Counted from the stretch's first letter, positions 9,830-20,162 are shown. The stretch is 64,000 nucleotides of DNA from Diploptera punctata (GCA_030220185.1 JASPKZ010003432.1:930001-994000), one strand, 5' to 3'. Program-made: numbers and translations. The notes: generated from the letters alone by a model not told the origin.

Positions 9830-10141
9830 GTGTTTTTATAGAGTGGTTTAAGGCATGGTGCCTTGTTGCAGAGCTACGGGTTCGAGTCCCCATGAGAAAA
9901 CAAATTTTATAATCGAATTTCAGCCAGTATGGGATCATTGCTCACTCAGCTTGTGTCGTGAGGAATTTGAGTAACTACAAACAATAAGTAACAGAACCAG
10001 GGGGCCGGGGGACCAGACATTTTATACACATGTCACCCCTGCAATGATTGGATGATTGTCTAGTATCTCTGTGAATAACATATATATGGATATGAGGCCA
10101 TCAGCGGACTGATATGCCAAGAGCCTTTAGACCGTCGCGCA
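9830..10141 (+). repeat. SINE-B copy
   Basis: Head GAGTGGTTTAAGGCATGGTG, B box GGTTCGAGTCCCC, body blocks GAATTTCAGCCAGTATGGGA, CACATGTCACCCCTGCA, GATATGAGGCCATCAGC, and the 3' GCCTTTAGACCGTCGCGC. Confidence 0.85.
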
Positions 10142-10229
10142 TTAGAGGAAGAAAATCTAGACTAGATCCTATATTTAATTTATCTTCAGCTCATTTGTTT
10201 GTAATAAATAATAACAGTAATCATCACCA

Positions 10230-10420
10230 TCTTCATGGTAGGCCGTCGGCCTCTTCCGCTCTCAGAATTTAACTTCCCATCGTCTTCTAGGTCGTCCCAC
10301 GTCTCTATAGCCTTGAGGTTGGTACAACATGCTTGTTTTGTTAGCCTAGAAGAGTCAATTCTTAAAATATGTTCATGCCATTTTTGTTTATAGTTCTGTA
10401 TTTTTTTCATTTAGATTAAA
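10230..10420 (-). pseudogene. LINE-D-like C-terminal fragment
   Basis: The minus strand reads MKKIQNYKQKWHEHILRIDS, then SRLTKQACC and GRGRRPTMK. This resembles the KI.EY...W..HI.RM...R.....GRGRP tail of non-LTR elements. Only about 70 residues remain. Confidence 0.6.
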
Positions 10421-10472
10421 ATTTTGAATTCTTGCCTCATTGTTTCCCTAGGAATGTAGTCTTTTATTATCC

Positions 10473-10541
<69 letters not shown>
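10473..10541. repeat. (AAT)n microsatellite
   Basis: About 23 uninterrupted trinucleotide units. Confidence 0.95.
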
Positions 10542-10542
<1 letters not shown>

Positions 10543-10653
10543 TAGCGTAACATACAAGCAGAAAGAAAAAAAAAAGAAATAGAAAACAAAACAGACTAAT
10601 AAATAGATTACTGAATAATTCTAAGCAGGAAAAAGGATACAATGACCAGCTGA

Positions 10654-10788
<135 letters not shown>

Positions 10789-10789
10789 A

Positions 10790-11402
10790 TAGTGAGAGAA
10801 AGATTGAGTGAGAGAGAGAAAAACTAAGTTTTTGTTAGAACATGTACAGTTATCCCAAACACGTCCTTCATCAGTTCTCGACAATTCGAGAAAGGAATTC
10901 AGAATATGATACGTCCAGAAATCGCTCTCCAATTCGGATTCCTGAACGCTGTATAGAAAAGAAATAAAAAATAAACTTTAAAAAAGACAATAGAACAATT
11001 AATTGAGCAGGTATCTAGATCTGACGTTAAACGATTAGAAATAATAATTTATTGTATGATTAAGTGGATGAAATATCTTGTCTATTGATAGATCCAGAAG
11101 ATTGCCCAGTCACAATGAATCGTGGATAAACAATTTTGTGCGAATTTCCTCCGAGACATCTATGTCACATCTTCATGGGGAACCTCACGTTATAACAATA
11201 TCTACCTCACATCATCTCACAATATAAATCAACACAGACAGCTATAAAATCTACCTGCAGGCTATTCACCGCTACCCATTATATTCAACTAATACAGCAC
11301 CAATATTATTTCAACTATATGCCAAGTTCTAAAGTAGTTATTTATAACAGAGGTATTGGAATATAGATTGTCCGAGATGTTATAAGTTTAAAGTCGTTGG
11401 TC
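10790..11402. other. No assignable feature
   Basis: AT-rich, with no open frame or repeat family that I can identify. Confidence 0.45.
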
Positions 11403-11492
11403 CCAGTGTAATAACAATAATGTTTTATTAAAGCTGGCAGAGTTCACGTAAGAGGGCCTTCTCTTCCACTCTACCAGCGAATAATAAAATAA
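11403..11492 (-). repeat. Short interspersed repeat H
   Basis: The reverse complement of the GGTTGAGTGGAAGAGAAGGC-type block seen at 51.5 and 51.7 kb: here CTGGCAGAGTTCACGTAAGA, GGGCCTTCTCTTCCACTC. The three copies share a 3' TTTAATAAA-like end next to trinucleotide or A/T-rich DNA. Confidence 0.6.
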
Positions 11493-11574
11493 AATCATAC
11501 AAAAATTAAATACTTATTACAATTTTAAAATTTAATTTTATTAGTCACAGAAATTGACTTTTTAAGAAGATCGG

Positions 11575-11890
11575 CAATAATATCAAAAATTAGACAAAAT
11601 AAAAAATAATACAATAAGAGAAATTATGAATGTAAAAAAAGGATATTGTATAAGAGAATGAAGAAATCCAACTAAGATGGTACGGACATATAAAGAGAAG
11701 AACGGACACAGGAACAAACAAAGACGTATTGCAATGGATACCTCCTGGAAAAGAGTTAACATGGTAGACCAAAGCCAACGTGGATAAAGGGAATTCAAGA
11801 CAACATGAAGAAGAGAAATATGACAGAAGCAGACACACAAGATCGGAAAGTGTGGAAGAAAAAAATTGTATATTTTGATTGAGGATTCCT
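11575..11890 (+). pseudogene. LINE-C 3' end, decayed
   Basis: Plus-strand frames give RNPTKMVRTYKEKNGHRNKQ and, in the aligned frame, QLRWYGHIKRRTDTG and LQWIPPGKRV, then KGIQDNMKKRNM-like residues. The order matches the 55.5-56.3 kb LINE-C copy (RWYRHVQRMEEERLPKSVLE). Several frameshifts and stops. Confidence 0.7.
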
Positions 11891-12255
11891 GTGCAAATAA
11901 CAGAAACAATCCTAAATAAGAAAAAAAATATTATTAAAATATAGACAAAACAAAGCACAATGTAGATGTGGTCTAATATTAGATAACACTAACAAAATGT
12001 GGAATAATGGTTCCAGTGTACACTAATGGTTACTAGTAGGTCTATTTTCGTCTCCGGCTCCGAGATTTGGGTGGTTAAACCTGGCCAGGATCGTTGAGAG
12101 ATAGATAAAGAACTCCGTCATAGTATATCACATACAGAATGAAAGGCAGAGTTTTACATATGAGGTGAAATGTTTATCGACACACGAGGGCACAATTTTT
12201 CTAAAAATACGTAACATTATTCTATCCTTATACTATACTTTATTTGTTTAAACTC
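11891..12255. other. No assignable feature
   Basis: Contains a short SINE-A-like phrase near 12020-12100 (GGGTGGTTAAACCTGG), too degraded to call. Confidence 0.35.
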
Positions 12256-12578
12256 CTGGCGCGACAGGCCTAGAAGGCCCTTAGCCTACCCGCCTCACAT
12301 CCACATGTCAATCACAGAGGTAGATGATCATCCAGACAGTGTAGGGGTAACATGTGGTCAGCATGTCGAGTCCCCCACCCGTTATAACAGGTTTTCTCAA
12401 CCTGGAGCCCCTACTTATTGTAGCTACCCAAATTCCTCACGATGTTGGGTGGGCACCGGTCCCATACTGGCCGAAATACCATGAGAAAATTTCTTCCCCA
12501 TGGAGACTCGAACCAGCACAAGTCCCGTAGCTCTGCGCCAAGGCTTCCTGCCTTAATCACTCGGCTACGGCGCGGGAC
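12256..12578 (-). repeat. SINE-B full-length copy
   Basis: All family blocks are present on the minus strand, from the head GTCCCGCGCCGTAGCCGAGT through B box GGTTCGAGTCTCC to the terminal CCTTCTAGGCCTGTCGCGCC. The A-box-like TAGCCGAGTGAT is retained. One of the best copies for a family consensus. Confidence 0.92.
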
Positions 12579-12591
12579 TCATTATACGGAT

Positions 12592-12601
12592 CAGATCTCG
12601 T
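12592..12601. repeat. Target-site duplication of SINE-G, left
   Basis: CAGATCTCGT, exactly repeated at 12928-12937. Confidence 0.85.
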
Positions 12602-12927
12602 TAAATAAATAAATAATATCCTCAACGTGTCCAACTCAGGGTCGGATAGGGGATGTGAGGAGATGAAGCCCCTTATATAGAGTGACAAGGGTGCCGGTCG
12701 ACCACGCCTGATGCACCATTACAGGGACAGGGCAGATGAACGAAACGATACGAAATGGATGAGATGAGTATGAAGAAATGGTGGAATGAAATTGTGGCAG
12801 GGGAAAAGGGAAGAAAACATGACCAAGCTCCGTTTCGTCCACCATGAAACCTGCATGGACACCGAGACCGATCTCAGGATCCCAGCGGTGAGAGGCGAAC
12901 GTCTAACTGCTTGCGCCACAGAGCCGC
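12602..12927 (-). repeat. SINE-G full-length copy
   Basis: On the minus strand it starts GGCTCTGTGGCGCAAGCAGT, a tRNA-like A-box region, followed by GTTCGCCTCTCACC and a degraded B box. The body holds GACGAAACGGAGCTTGGTCA and GGTGCATCAGGCGTGGTCGA, and it ends in a TAAATAAATAA-type tail. A perfect 10-bp duplication sets the borders. Related pieces lie at 48.9 kb and split around the LINE-A at 58.6-60.6 kb. Confidence 0.88.
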
Positions 12928-12937
12928 CAGATCTCGT

Positions 12938-13444
12938 AAAATATGAGCTAAAATTAATTTAACAATTTTTTTTGACGTCAATTTAACTATTGGCGCCGCG
13001 CGACTTTCAGTTAACTTACTCAGAATGCTGTCAATAAGATGCATGTGAATTGTTCTCAACAACATATCTTAAAGGTTTCTATTTATAGTAACGTGTTATA
13101 AACGAATATTAAGAGTAAGAAATGCCTATTTAAAGGTAACGGTTCTTAAATTAAAGCTTTGGGACCATATATACAGATACTCTTAATACTGCTTACGTTA
13201 AAATAAGTTACACACGCTACAATAAGTTTTTACGTTAGCGAAAGATGCAAGTGATAAGGGGTTTGAGAAGCATAATAACTGTAGTTCATTTGCACACTCA
13301 TTTTATTAATGTAAACATATCAAATTCGACATAGTATGAAATAAAATAGAATACTAACTCTATAATAATTGTTCTCAATTGATCAAAACAATAACATCAG
13401 ATACTGAAAAAAAATTGACATTATAAACCCGTATATTCTACTAA
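12938..13444. other. No assignable feature
   Basis: AT-rich unique-looking sequence. Confidence 0.45.
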
Positions 13445-13670
13445 CGGGGGCACGCCGTAGCGAGTGGTTAAACCAGTGAGCTACAAACCGGAAGGTTGAG
13501 GGTTCGAGTCCCAGTGGGGTCAGGATCTTCTGGTGGCCCTGGGGTCGACTCAGACTCTAACGGAAATGAGTACCGGCCGCTTGTTCTGGGGCTGACATCA
13601 AATATCGATTGTCTAGAAAAAGTGGCCAGAAGGGGTCTCCTATAGCATGTAGTGGAACCACTTTATCTTT
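13445..13670 (+). repeat. SINE-C copy with internal deletions
   Basis: Head GGGGGCACGCCGTAGCGAGT, B box GGGTTCGAGTCCC, GTCGACTCAGACTCTAACGG, then a shortened body and the 3' GTAGTGGAACCACTTTATC. Missing about 50 bp relative to the 35.5 kb copy. Confidence 0.85.
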
Positions 13671-13672
13671 CT

Positions 13673-13992
13673 ACCAATACGCCATAGTAAAATGGTTTAA
13701 GGCATCATGACTTGGTGGAAAACTATGGAATTTGCCCAGGTTCGAGTCCCTATGGTGAATAGATTTTCTCATGGAATTTATGCCAGGATTGGATCGATAC
13801 TCACGAGGAATTTGGGTAGCTACAATGCATATCGGCTCCAGAATGAGGAAATAGTAGCTATAACGACTGGACACCCGACAAGTTGACATGTCACCCCTAA
13901 ACTGGCTGGATAATAGTCCAGCTCTGTGATTAACGCTTGCGGAGATGAGGATATTAACCAATAGTAGGCTAAAGGTCTTCTAATCCTGAGTT
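13673..13992 (+). repeat. SINE-B copy
   Basis: Directly abuts the preceding SINE-C. Blocks: ATGGTTTAAGGCATCATGAC, B box GGTTCGAGTCCC, TTCTCATGGAATTTATGCC, TTTGGGTAGCTACAATGC, GACATGTCACCCCTAAACTG. Confidence 0.85.
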
Positions 13993-14455
13993 TATATTAT
14001 ACTAGCCCGGTTCATATTTCATCTCTGCCATACAGTCTCCTCCCGCCCAGGAAATTAATTTGCAAGTCCTCTAGCGACTATAAGCCCAACAGAAGGACGG
14101 TAAAAGATTTAAAAAAACGTGTATAAAGGTGAAAAATCAACATGGAAATTTGAACCAAATAATTATGGTATACTGGCTACTTACAGTCTTCATTTTCATA
14201 GACGGTGCCATTTTTTCTCTCTGCTTGTGATGCACTGATTTACTTACTAAGGAGAATACAATAACTCAAATATTCTGTGTATCAACCAATAAATTGTCAT
14301 TCCCATATTTACTCTATGAAATCAACTTAAGATATCTAAAGCAGAAAAAAAAAGATAAGACTAAACGGTAAATAACATTATGTTCAAAATCCTAATTCTT
14401 CGTCTTGAATCTATAACAAACAAGAAATAGTTATTTATTGTTCTGAAACGATATA
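13993..14455. other. No assignable feature
   Basis: Unique-looking AT-rich DNA with a poly-A patch near 14345. Confidence 0.45.
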
Positions 14456-14580
14456 AATTGGCTCAGGCGGTAGATCTGACACTCATATTCTGGAGAACCT
14501 GACATCAAGTCCTGATGCCAACCAAACTGAAGTTTTTTCTTCCTAGCTCGTCAAGTCTGAGCTTGCATTTCCTTACCATG
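14456..14580 (+). repeat. SINE-F tRNA-like head
   Basis: TTGGCTCAGGCGGTAGATCT is tRNA-like (A box TGGCTCAGGCGG), followed by CTCATATTCTGGAG and a B-box-like CATCAAGTCCTG. A second copy at 52.2 kb shares the same blocks. Confidence 0.55.
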
Positions 14581-14616
14581 AAGCTTTTTAATCATAATCA
14601 TCACTTCATTGTATTC

Positions 14617-14850
14617 TTAACCGGCTTTGGTGGTCTTGGGTCATTGCCTCAGTTCCGGGCTTAAACTCGGCGGTATCGATTTTTAGGGTGGAAAAATCCA
14701 AGGACGAAATCCTCCTGGAGAGGCTTTAAGCCACGAGTCTCGAGTCTGAAGCTCAATTCGAAATTGGAGCCTCTAAGGAAAATTTAATCGATTTTCCTAT
14801 CCAAGAAATACCGCAGGGGCAATTCTATTTGAGGCAATGAGCTGAGCTCT
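14617..14850 (+). repeat. SINE-A copy, part 1
   Basis: Head ACCGGCTTTGGTGGTCTTGG, TCGATTTTTAGGGTGG, CTCGAGTCTGAAG and GAGGCAATGAGCTGA. The alignment then stops and resumes at about 15046 (CATAACTAAATTAGCTTGG), so about 195 bp of foreign sequence replaces the expected segment. Confidence 0.75.
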
Positions 14851-15045
14851 TTTTTCTTGTTGGCAAGTTACTATTGGTTTAATGCAAAAAGATGGTGATA
14901 TAGGTTTAGGAGATGGTACAAAAAAGGCTAAAGATGGCTTTAAAAATTTAGTTCAGAAAATACCAGACAGAGAAATAATTGCAGATGCAAAGATAGTGCA
15001 TAATGCCAAAGCTTTTGTGGACGAGTATAAAAAAAGAGATGGATT
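14851..15045 (+). other. Foreign insert in SINE-A with a 60-codon open frame
   Basis: The frame starts MQKDGDIGLGDGTKKAKDGF and ends KRDGLRHKHN. It is lysine- and aspartate-rich with no transmembrane segment. The last codons are the resumed SINE-A sequence, so the foreign part is about 56 codons. I do not recognise the peptide. It may be a captured exon or chance frame. It is flagged because codon use looks more coding-like than nearby DNA. Confidence 0.35.
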
Positions 15046-15126
15046 ACGTCATAAACATAACTAAATTAGCTTGGATAAACAATTTCCAAAACGGAGCAGC
15101 ACCCTTGTCCCTGTGGAGATGTACGT
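15046..15126 (+). repeat. SINE-A copy, part 2 (3' end)
   Basis: CATAACTAAATTAGCTTGG and the final GTCCCTGTGGAGATGT block of SINE-A, ending at the SINE-D that follows. Confidence 0.65.
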
Positions 15127-15390
15127 GCATAGGGCACCTGAAAGGCGGAGTTATGCTGCCCCGATATGATAGGTAATGGTAATGATGCGCCAGGAGAGGC
15201 CTTAATCCTAAACTTAATGAATAAGTTAATGATGGCAAGATTATGTTCGGGGAACATTTGGGCCTTAAAGTTTCCTGACATTTGTCTTACAGGTGAGGAA
15301 AAACCCCGAAAAAACATCACCCAACTGGGGATCGAACCCGGGCCCATTGCGTGAAAAAGCAGCACGCTACCTCGAGATCACAACGGAGGA
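15127..15390 (-). repeat. SINE-D copy, spacer-tail subtype
   Basis: Minus strand: head CTCGAGGTAGCGTGCTG, B box GGGTTCGATCCCC, AGACAAATGTCAGGAAACTT, then AACTTAATGAATAAG and GATATGATAGGTAATGG linker and the GGGGCAGCATAACTCCGCC tail. Placed at the 3' end of the SINE-A. Confidence 0.85.
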
Positions 15391-15889
15391 CGAATATAAT
15401 ATAATAAATAAATAATACTCGTATATTATTTTGAAGTTGGAAGGCCGCTAAAAGTGTCACAAGATAAAAAAGTATGTAAATAAGAATTATATAAAATGAC
15501 ATGACCCATACGAGTTTTTTCAAATAACTGTATTTGTAACTCTATTCCGAATTTCGAAAAATGCATAAATCCCGGCCGGTTTGAATTCTCGAAACTCAGA
15601 ATGAGAAGTGAATATAATATAAACCAGGACCGGGAACGACACGACAAATTTAAACTTCTCAACTCCGAAAATCCCACTGTCAACCCCATGAAGTACCATG
15701 AGTGACATACTGGAGTCAACAACAGAAGGACGTAGAGACGCTAAGCCCTAAGCTTTGACAACTTTATCTCTTTCAATGTCTGATAAAAAAATAACTTCTA
15801 AAGTAGTATAAACTGAAAATTTAAAAGGTTTTCTCAGTTTTTAAAACATATTCCAGTACATTTTTAAAGTTTGGAGTTTTTTTAAACAC
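15391..15889. other. No assignable feature
   Basis: AT-rich; several short minus-strand open frames without recognisable motifs. Confidence 0.4.
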
Positions 15890-16024
15890 GATGGCGCGAA
15901 AGATCTACCGGTCCGCCTTACATCCATATATGTTCATCACAGAGCAGAACTATCATCAAGTCAGTAAATAGGAGTGACAGGTGGTCAGCTTATTGGACAT
16001 CTCAGCTGATTCTCTCAACCTGGA
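15890..16024 (-). repeat. SINE-B 3' fragment
   Basis: Reverse complement of the last 130 bp of SINE-B: AACCTGGATAAG truncated edge, GACATGT-like block, CTCTGTGATGAACATATAT, ending at GATGGCGCGAAAG. Confidence 0.65.
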
Positions 16025-16054
16025 TAAGTTGTTAATAGGATCCATAATTCTATA

Positions 16055-16680
16055 ATCTTCCTCTTCTTTTTCATCACGTTTTAGGCTTATTTACTGGCCT
16101 GTTCCGGCTCCAAATTGCTGTTTTTTTTTCATCTTTTCTTTGGTCTTTCCAAAACTTCTTCCTCCTCGTGGTAAAAAGTTGTATGCTGCTTTTGGTAATT
16201 CTATGCTCAGTCATCCTTGCTAAGTGTCCTTTCCAGTTTGTTCTGCATTTCATTATTGTTGTGTTTAATTCCTCTATTTTTAGTTGTTGCCTTATTTATG
16301 TGTCGTGTTTTTTGTCTGTTCTTTGATATCCTGCTATTGGTCTCAGGAATTTCATTTCAGCAGCTTGTATTCGTGGCAGATTGTTGTGTTGTCACTGTCC
16401 TTGTTTCGGATCCTTAAGTAATAATAGGAACTGCCATTGTCTTGAATAATTTCATTATAGAATCTTTCCTGGCTTTATTTTTCAAAGTTCTTCTTAATAT
16501 TCCTGCTATATTATTAAACTTATTATTTATATCTGTTTCCGTTGTGTATGAGATTTCGCAACCTAGGAAGTTATATATCTTACCACTTGTTCTATTGGTT
16601 TATTTTCTAATATTATCTTTGTCCGAACTGGATGAATGCCCTTGAGAGCCATTCTATAATAAAATTAAATGAAATCACGC
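16055..16680 (-). pseudogene. LINE-D C-terminal half, multiply frameshifted
   Basis: The minus strand gives, across frames, NNKFNNIAGILRRTLKNKA, MKLFKTMAVPIIT, then NSRISKNRQKTRH and a GGRSFGKTKEK-like end. This is the stretch after the reverse transcriptase catalytic core, in which KFYK.MAVP.LLYGSE is typical. Numerous stops. It is one of the longer LINE-D relics. Confidence 0.7.
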
Positions 16681-16852
16681 CCCTGGTCTACCATCTTTCA
16701 GTGGATTTACGATGCTCAAATCTTATTCCGGGGTTTGTGGGTTCATATCAAAAAAGTCGATTGGCTTTTAGTATAAATCATCATTGCGGCTTCCTTCGGA
16801 AGGAATTAGCACTGTGAGCCTTTGTAAATTTACAACACATAAAGGAACTTCA

Positions 16853-17089
16853 GTCGGTCGCTGTGGTCTACTGTTTATGTTCCTTGCCTCTAGTCGCGAG
16901 GATCGCTGGTTCAAACCCGGCCGGGATGGATGAAATCTTAGGATCGAAATATCCAAGGATCAAGTCCTCTGGCAAGGACTTTAAACCGTAGATCCCTAGT
17001 CTGAAGATGTTCGGGTTCGTAAAAGAACCTCAAGCCTAAATTAGTGCCTCTGGGTAAAATTTATCCCACTTTCTCTCTCTCCAAGTCCC
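16853..17089 (+). repeat. SINE-A copy, 3'-truncated
   Basis: Head GTCGCTGTGGTCTACTG, B box GGTTCAAACCC, AAGGATCAAGTCCTCTGG, TCTGAAGATGTTCGGGTTCG. It ends abruptly where a SINE-B begins. Confidence 0.85.
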
Positions 17090-17090
17090 T

Positions 17091-17235
17091 CGCCGGGCAA
17101 GCGGTTTAAGGCATGATATCTTGTTGTAGAGCTATGGGACATGTGCTGGTTCGAGTCTCCACGGTAAAATAAATGTTCTCATTGAATGAAACGGGCCCAC
17201 CCAGTATTGTAAGGAATTTTAGTAGCTACTAGGTG
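17091..17235 (+). repeat. SINE-B 5' half
   Basis: Head CGCCGGGCAAGCGGTTTAAG, GTAGAGCTATGGGACATGTG, B box GGTTCGAGTCTCC, then TAAGGAATTTTAGTAGCTAC. The 3' half is lost. Confidence 0.8.
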
Positions 17236-17549
17236 GTCAAATATCAGTACGAATGCAAAATAAAAATTGATATTAGATACCAGATTGGACGGAGCAAGAT
17301 TAGAGGACAAAAAAGAATATATAAATGGACGACGATGAGAAGGTCATTACAATTTTGGGATTTAAAAAAGTGAAACTGAGGATAGAGGGTTGATGTGGGC
17401 GAAGTCAAAGTTGAATTTAAATGAGAGAGAGAGAGAGGGGGGGGAGAAGGAAAGAGAGAGAAAGGAAGGGTCTTGCTCTGAAAAACGCAAGAGGACTCCG
17501 GCCACAAATTGTTGATCCTTTTACATGTAGATTAATACGATGGCAAAGA
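17236..17549. other. No assignable feature
   Basis: Includes a short (AG)n patch near 17425-17465; no repeat family or gene recognised. Confidence 0.45.
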
Positions 17550-17885
17550 CCTGATGAGATCTCGAGATAACGTCAATGCCTAGTTAGCAGCTGAGGTGGG
17601 TTTGAACTCCAGTCGGAACAATTTTCATGGCAGAGTTTTTTTTTTTAATTTTGTTTTCTAATCCGTAAAACAAATGTCAGGAAAATTTAAGACCATTGTT
17701 AGGTTATAAAAATAATTCTAACATATTCACCTTGTTTAGTATGAATGTGTGATTGAATGTCTTAAATGTTCGTGCTGTCTCGGAGATGGCCGCGCATTGA
17801 GCTGATTCCTCGTTTGGCGAGGCCTTGGATCTCCTAGGGTGGTCAAAAAAGTTTGTATGTGATCCAAAATTTAAACATTCCTTCT
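17550..17885 (+). repeat. SINE-D copy, long-tail subtype
   Basis: GAGATCTCGAGATAACGTC head, degraded B box (GGGTTTGAACTCC), ACAAATGTCAGGAAAATTT body and the tail CACCTTGTTTAGTATGAATG, GCATTGAGCTGATTCCTCG, GTATGTGATCCAAAATTTAA. It defines this subtype best. Confidence 0.82.
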
Positions 17886-18300
17886 CTAAGAATACAAAAG
17901 AAAGAGCTATAAAACAGTCTTTAAAAAATACTAATTAACTAGATTTTATAGCAAAGCCTTGAAATGAACTCGAATAACCTATCAGATAAATATTGGATAA
18001 ATATTACGATTAATTTGTAAGAGATCCAGGTGATTATCTGGTTTTGATCAGATCCTGGTTGCTAATGGATTTTTAATGGCACTGTACAGCTAGTTCCATC
18101 TCTGCGTTAGTCACCACAAGAATGTGTCTGAGGAGGGCAATCTGCCAGCACCACAGCCATCAGCATTAAAAAATCTGCCAAATATTATTACTATCCTAAC
18201 TATTAATTAAACAATTATAGCTTATGGTTTACTTTATGAATATTAAATAATTAATAATTGAACTGAATCCAACTATATGAACAATTTATTTTGCATTATT
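17886..18300. other. No assignable feature
   Basis: Unique-looking sequence. Confidence 0.4.
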
Positions 18301-18302
18301 AG

Positions 18303-18690
18303 TCATCATCATCATCATCATCATCAACAAGGATTAAGCCCAATGGCCTGTTCCGATCTCATTATAGGTCGAATTGGTCCTTCCATCTCTTCAATGGTCT
18401 TCCCAACATTCTTCTCCCTTTTGGTTTATAATTATACATTCTTCTTGGTATGCGCTGTTCATTCATTCTTGATACGTGCTGAAGATAAGCATTTTGATAA
18501 TATGTTATTCTTTCACAGAGATTAAATATATTAAGTTCTGTTCTTATATCTTCGTTTTTCTTTTTATCGGTCCTTTGGTATCCTGCTATTGCTCTCAATA
18601 TATTCATTTCAGCAGCCTCTATTTGTTTACTATCTGCCTTTGTTAATGTCCAGGTTTCATGTCCATAGATAAGAAATGGTGCATTATTAG
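18303..18690 (-). pseudogene. LINE-D C-terminal tail
   Basis: Minus-strand frame NILRAIAGYQRTDKKKNEDI, then RTELNIFNLCERITYYQNAY, QHVSRMNEQRIPRRMYNYKP and GRRMLGRPLKRWKDQF. It is the conserved carboxy end of a non-LTR polyprotein, followed by a short 3' UTR and an ATC/GAT-repeat tail at 18303-18327. Best-preserved LINE-D tail in the window. Confidence 0.85.
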
Positions 18691-18699
18691 TATTACTTT

Positions 18700-18916
18700 T
18701 AAAATCATCATCATCATCGCAGCATCAAGGATTAGACCTGCTGGTCTGTTCCGATCCCATGTTAGAATCTTTTACTGGGTCTTCCAACATTTCTTCGTCC
18801 TAGTGGTTTGTAATGAAGGATCTGTTTCGGAATTCTATTATTATCCATTCTACTGTTATCGTCCATCCATTCATCTCTGTATTGTGTAATTCTATCTAAT
18901 AGTTTGAATATATTCA
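18700..18916 (-). pseudogene. LINE-D 3' part of an inverted copy
   Basis: Minus strand reads PELNIFKLLDRITQYRDEWM, then NRIPKQILHYKPLGRRNVGR, with a GAT-repeat tail at the 3' end. The junction at about 18916 leads directly into an upstream segment of the same family on the opposite strand. Confidence 0.8.
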
Positions 18917-19300
18917 GTTCGGGCAATTTACAAGTTAAGTAAAATATGTGAAACATACAACTTGAAAATATTTACTCCAAAAACAAAAGTTTTAGATTTT
19001 CGAGGGTATGAGTTACTAAGAGTAAAAATCCAATTAGAGAATAAAATAATAGAAGAAGTCAGCAATTTTAATTATCTGGGATACAATGTATCATATAGAA
19101 AAGGTGAAGGCATTGAAAAAAAAATTAAAATAATTTTGAAACAAATTGGAGGTTAGTAGGGGCCTATATAAAAAGGACAAAATTATGAAATTCTACACGA
19201 GATCTATCACTTATCTTATCAACAGCTAATGATGGGATCATGTACCGAAAGGCTTACTACCAATTTTCTAAACCCTTCAGAACGACTGAGATTTAAGGTA
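18917..19300 (+). pseudogene. LINE-D 5' part, inverted relative to its 3' part
   Basis: Plus-strand frame YKLSKICETYNLKIFTPKTK, VLDFRGYELLRVK, then VSNFNYLGYNVSYRKGEG. This is the post-YADD region of reverse transcriptase (F.YLGY.VSY motif). In the element it lies upstream of the segment at 18700-18916 and here it sits upstream but flipped. This is the signature expected from twin priming. Confidence 0.75.
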
Positions 19301-19320
19301 CAGTTTCATAATTTCAAGTC

Positions 19321-19429
19321 AACAGCGGTAGTCCAGATTTATATTCCCTACATCTAGTCCCGAAGGTCGCGGATACAAACCCGGACGGGTTCGATAGATT
19401 TTTAGGATGGAAATATCCAAGGGGCAAGA
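19321..19429 (+). repeat. SINE-A copy, part 1
   Basis: GCGGTAGTCCAG head, B-box-like GATACAAACCCGG, GATAGATTTTTAGGATGGAA. Interrupted by about 150 bp of LINE-like sequence, after which the SINE resumes with CAGTCCTCTGGGATGG. Confidence 0.75.
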
Positions 19430-19580
19430 TTCTATGCATCCACCCAGAAGAAGAAATGGATGATGAACACCTCAACAGCTGTGCAGTCATCAAAGAGGAA
19501 ACTTCCAAAACTTCGAAGTACTGGAGAGCAAGACTGCTAATGACTTCAGTGTTAGATGCAGCACATTAGACACCAACCAA
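19430..19580 (+). pseudogene. LINE 3'-end fragment inside SINE-A
   Basis: One frame reads HPEEEMDDEHLNSCAVIKEE, then SKYWRARLLMTSVLDAAH and stop, followed by an ACCAACCAACCAG tail. YW.AR.LM near a terminus is typical of the last residues of some RNase-H-bearing or jockey-like LINE proteins. No other copy is in the window. Confidence 0.5.
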
Positions 19581-19890
19581 CCAGTCCTCTGGGATGGATT
19601 TTTTTGTCGTGGAACCGAGTCTTAAGAGTTTCGGGCTCGTAGGGTCCCGAGTCTGAAGATTTTCAGGCTCGTAAAATATCCTTAAGCCAGAAAAAAATGC
19701 CTCTAAGCAAAATTTACCGACCTCAATGCCCTAGTAATACCTTATTTTTCTGATAGATGTCTTATTGAATCAGTGTGTTGACAGCACGTCATTCATGACA
19801 TCTATGGTCAAATACGGTAACAAAAAATTAACTTAGTCTAGTAACTCCTAACAAAGGAGAGACTAGGACTCAACAATGAACTACGCCACT
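19581..19890 (+). repeat. SINE-A copy, part 2
   Basis: CCCGAGTCTGAAGATTTTCA, AAGCAAAATTTACCGACC, GACATCTATGGTCAAATACG and the 3' GTAACTCCTAACAAAGGAGA. Confidence 0.8.
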
Positions 19891-19907
19891 ATAGATAGAT
19901 AGATAGA

Positions 19908-20125
19908 TAGAAGACCACTTCAAGTCTGAAAAAAAAAAAAGCATACGAGCAAAATTTAACCGATCTTTCTCCATCAAAGTAATATCTTAGTTTTCTATTG
20001 GATGTCTCTTCTTGGCGATGTACTAATCACTTATCACTCGCTGACATCTATAGGCAATACGTATAAGTAAATTAGTCTAGTTTAGTAACTTCTCAATAGG
20101 GGAGTAACCATGTCCGGAGCGGGAC
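19908..20125 (+). repeat. SINE-A 3' half, second adjacent copy
   Basis: Begins after an ATAG microsatellite: AGCAAAATTTAACCGATCTT, ACTCGCTGACATCTATAGGC, GTAACTTCTCAATAGGGGAG, GTAACCATGTCCGG. Different subfamily from the preceding one. Confidence 0.78.
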
Positions 20126-20162
20126 AAATGGGAATCAATGATACAGTCAACCAACCAACCAA

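Noticed and set aside
18303..18327. ATC repeat encoding a poly-histidine run
   Set aside because: It is the 3' tail of a LINE-D on the opposite strand.
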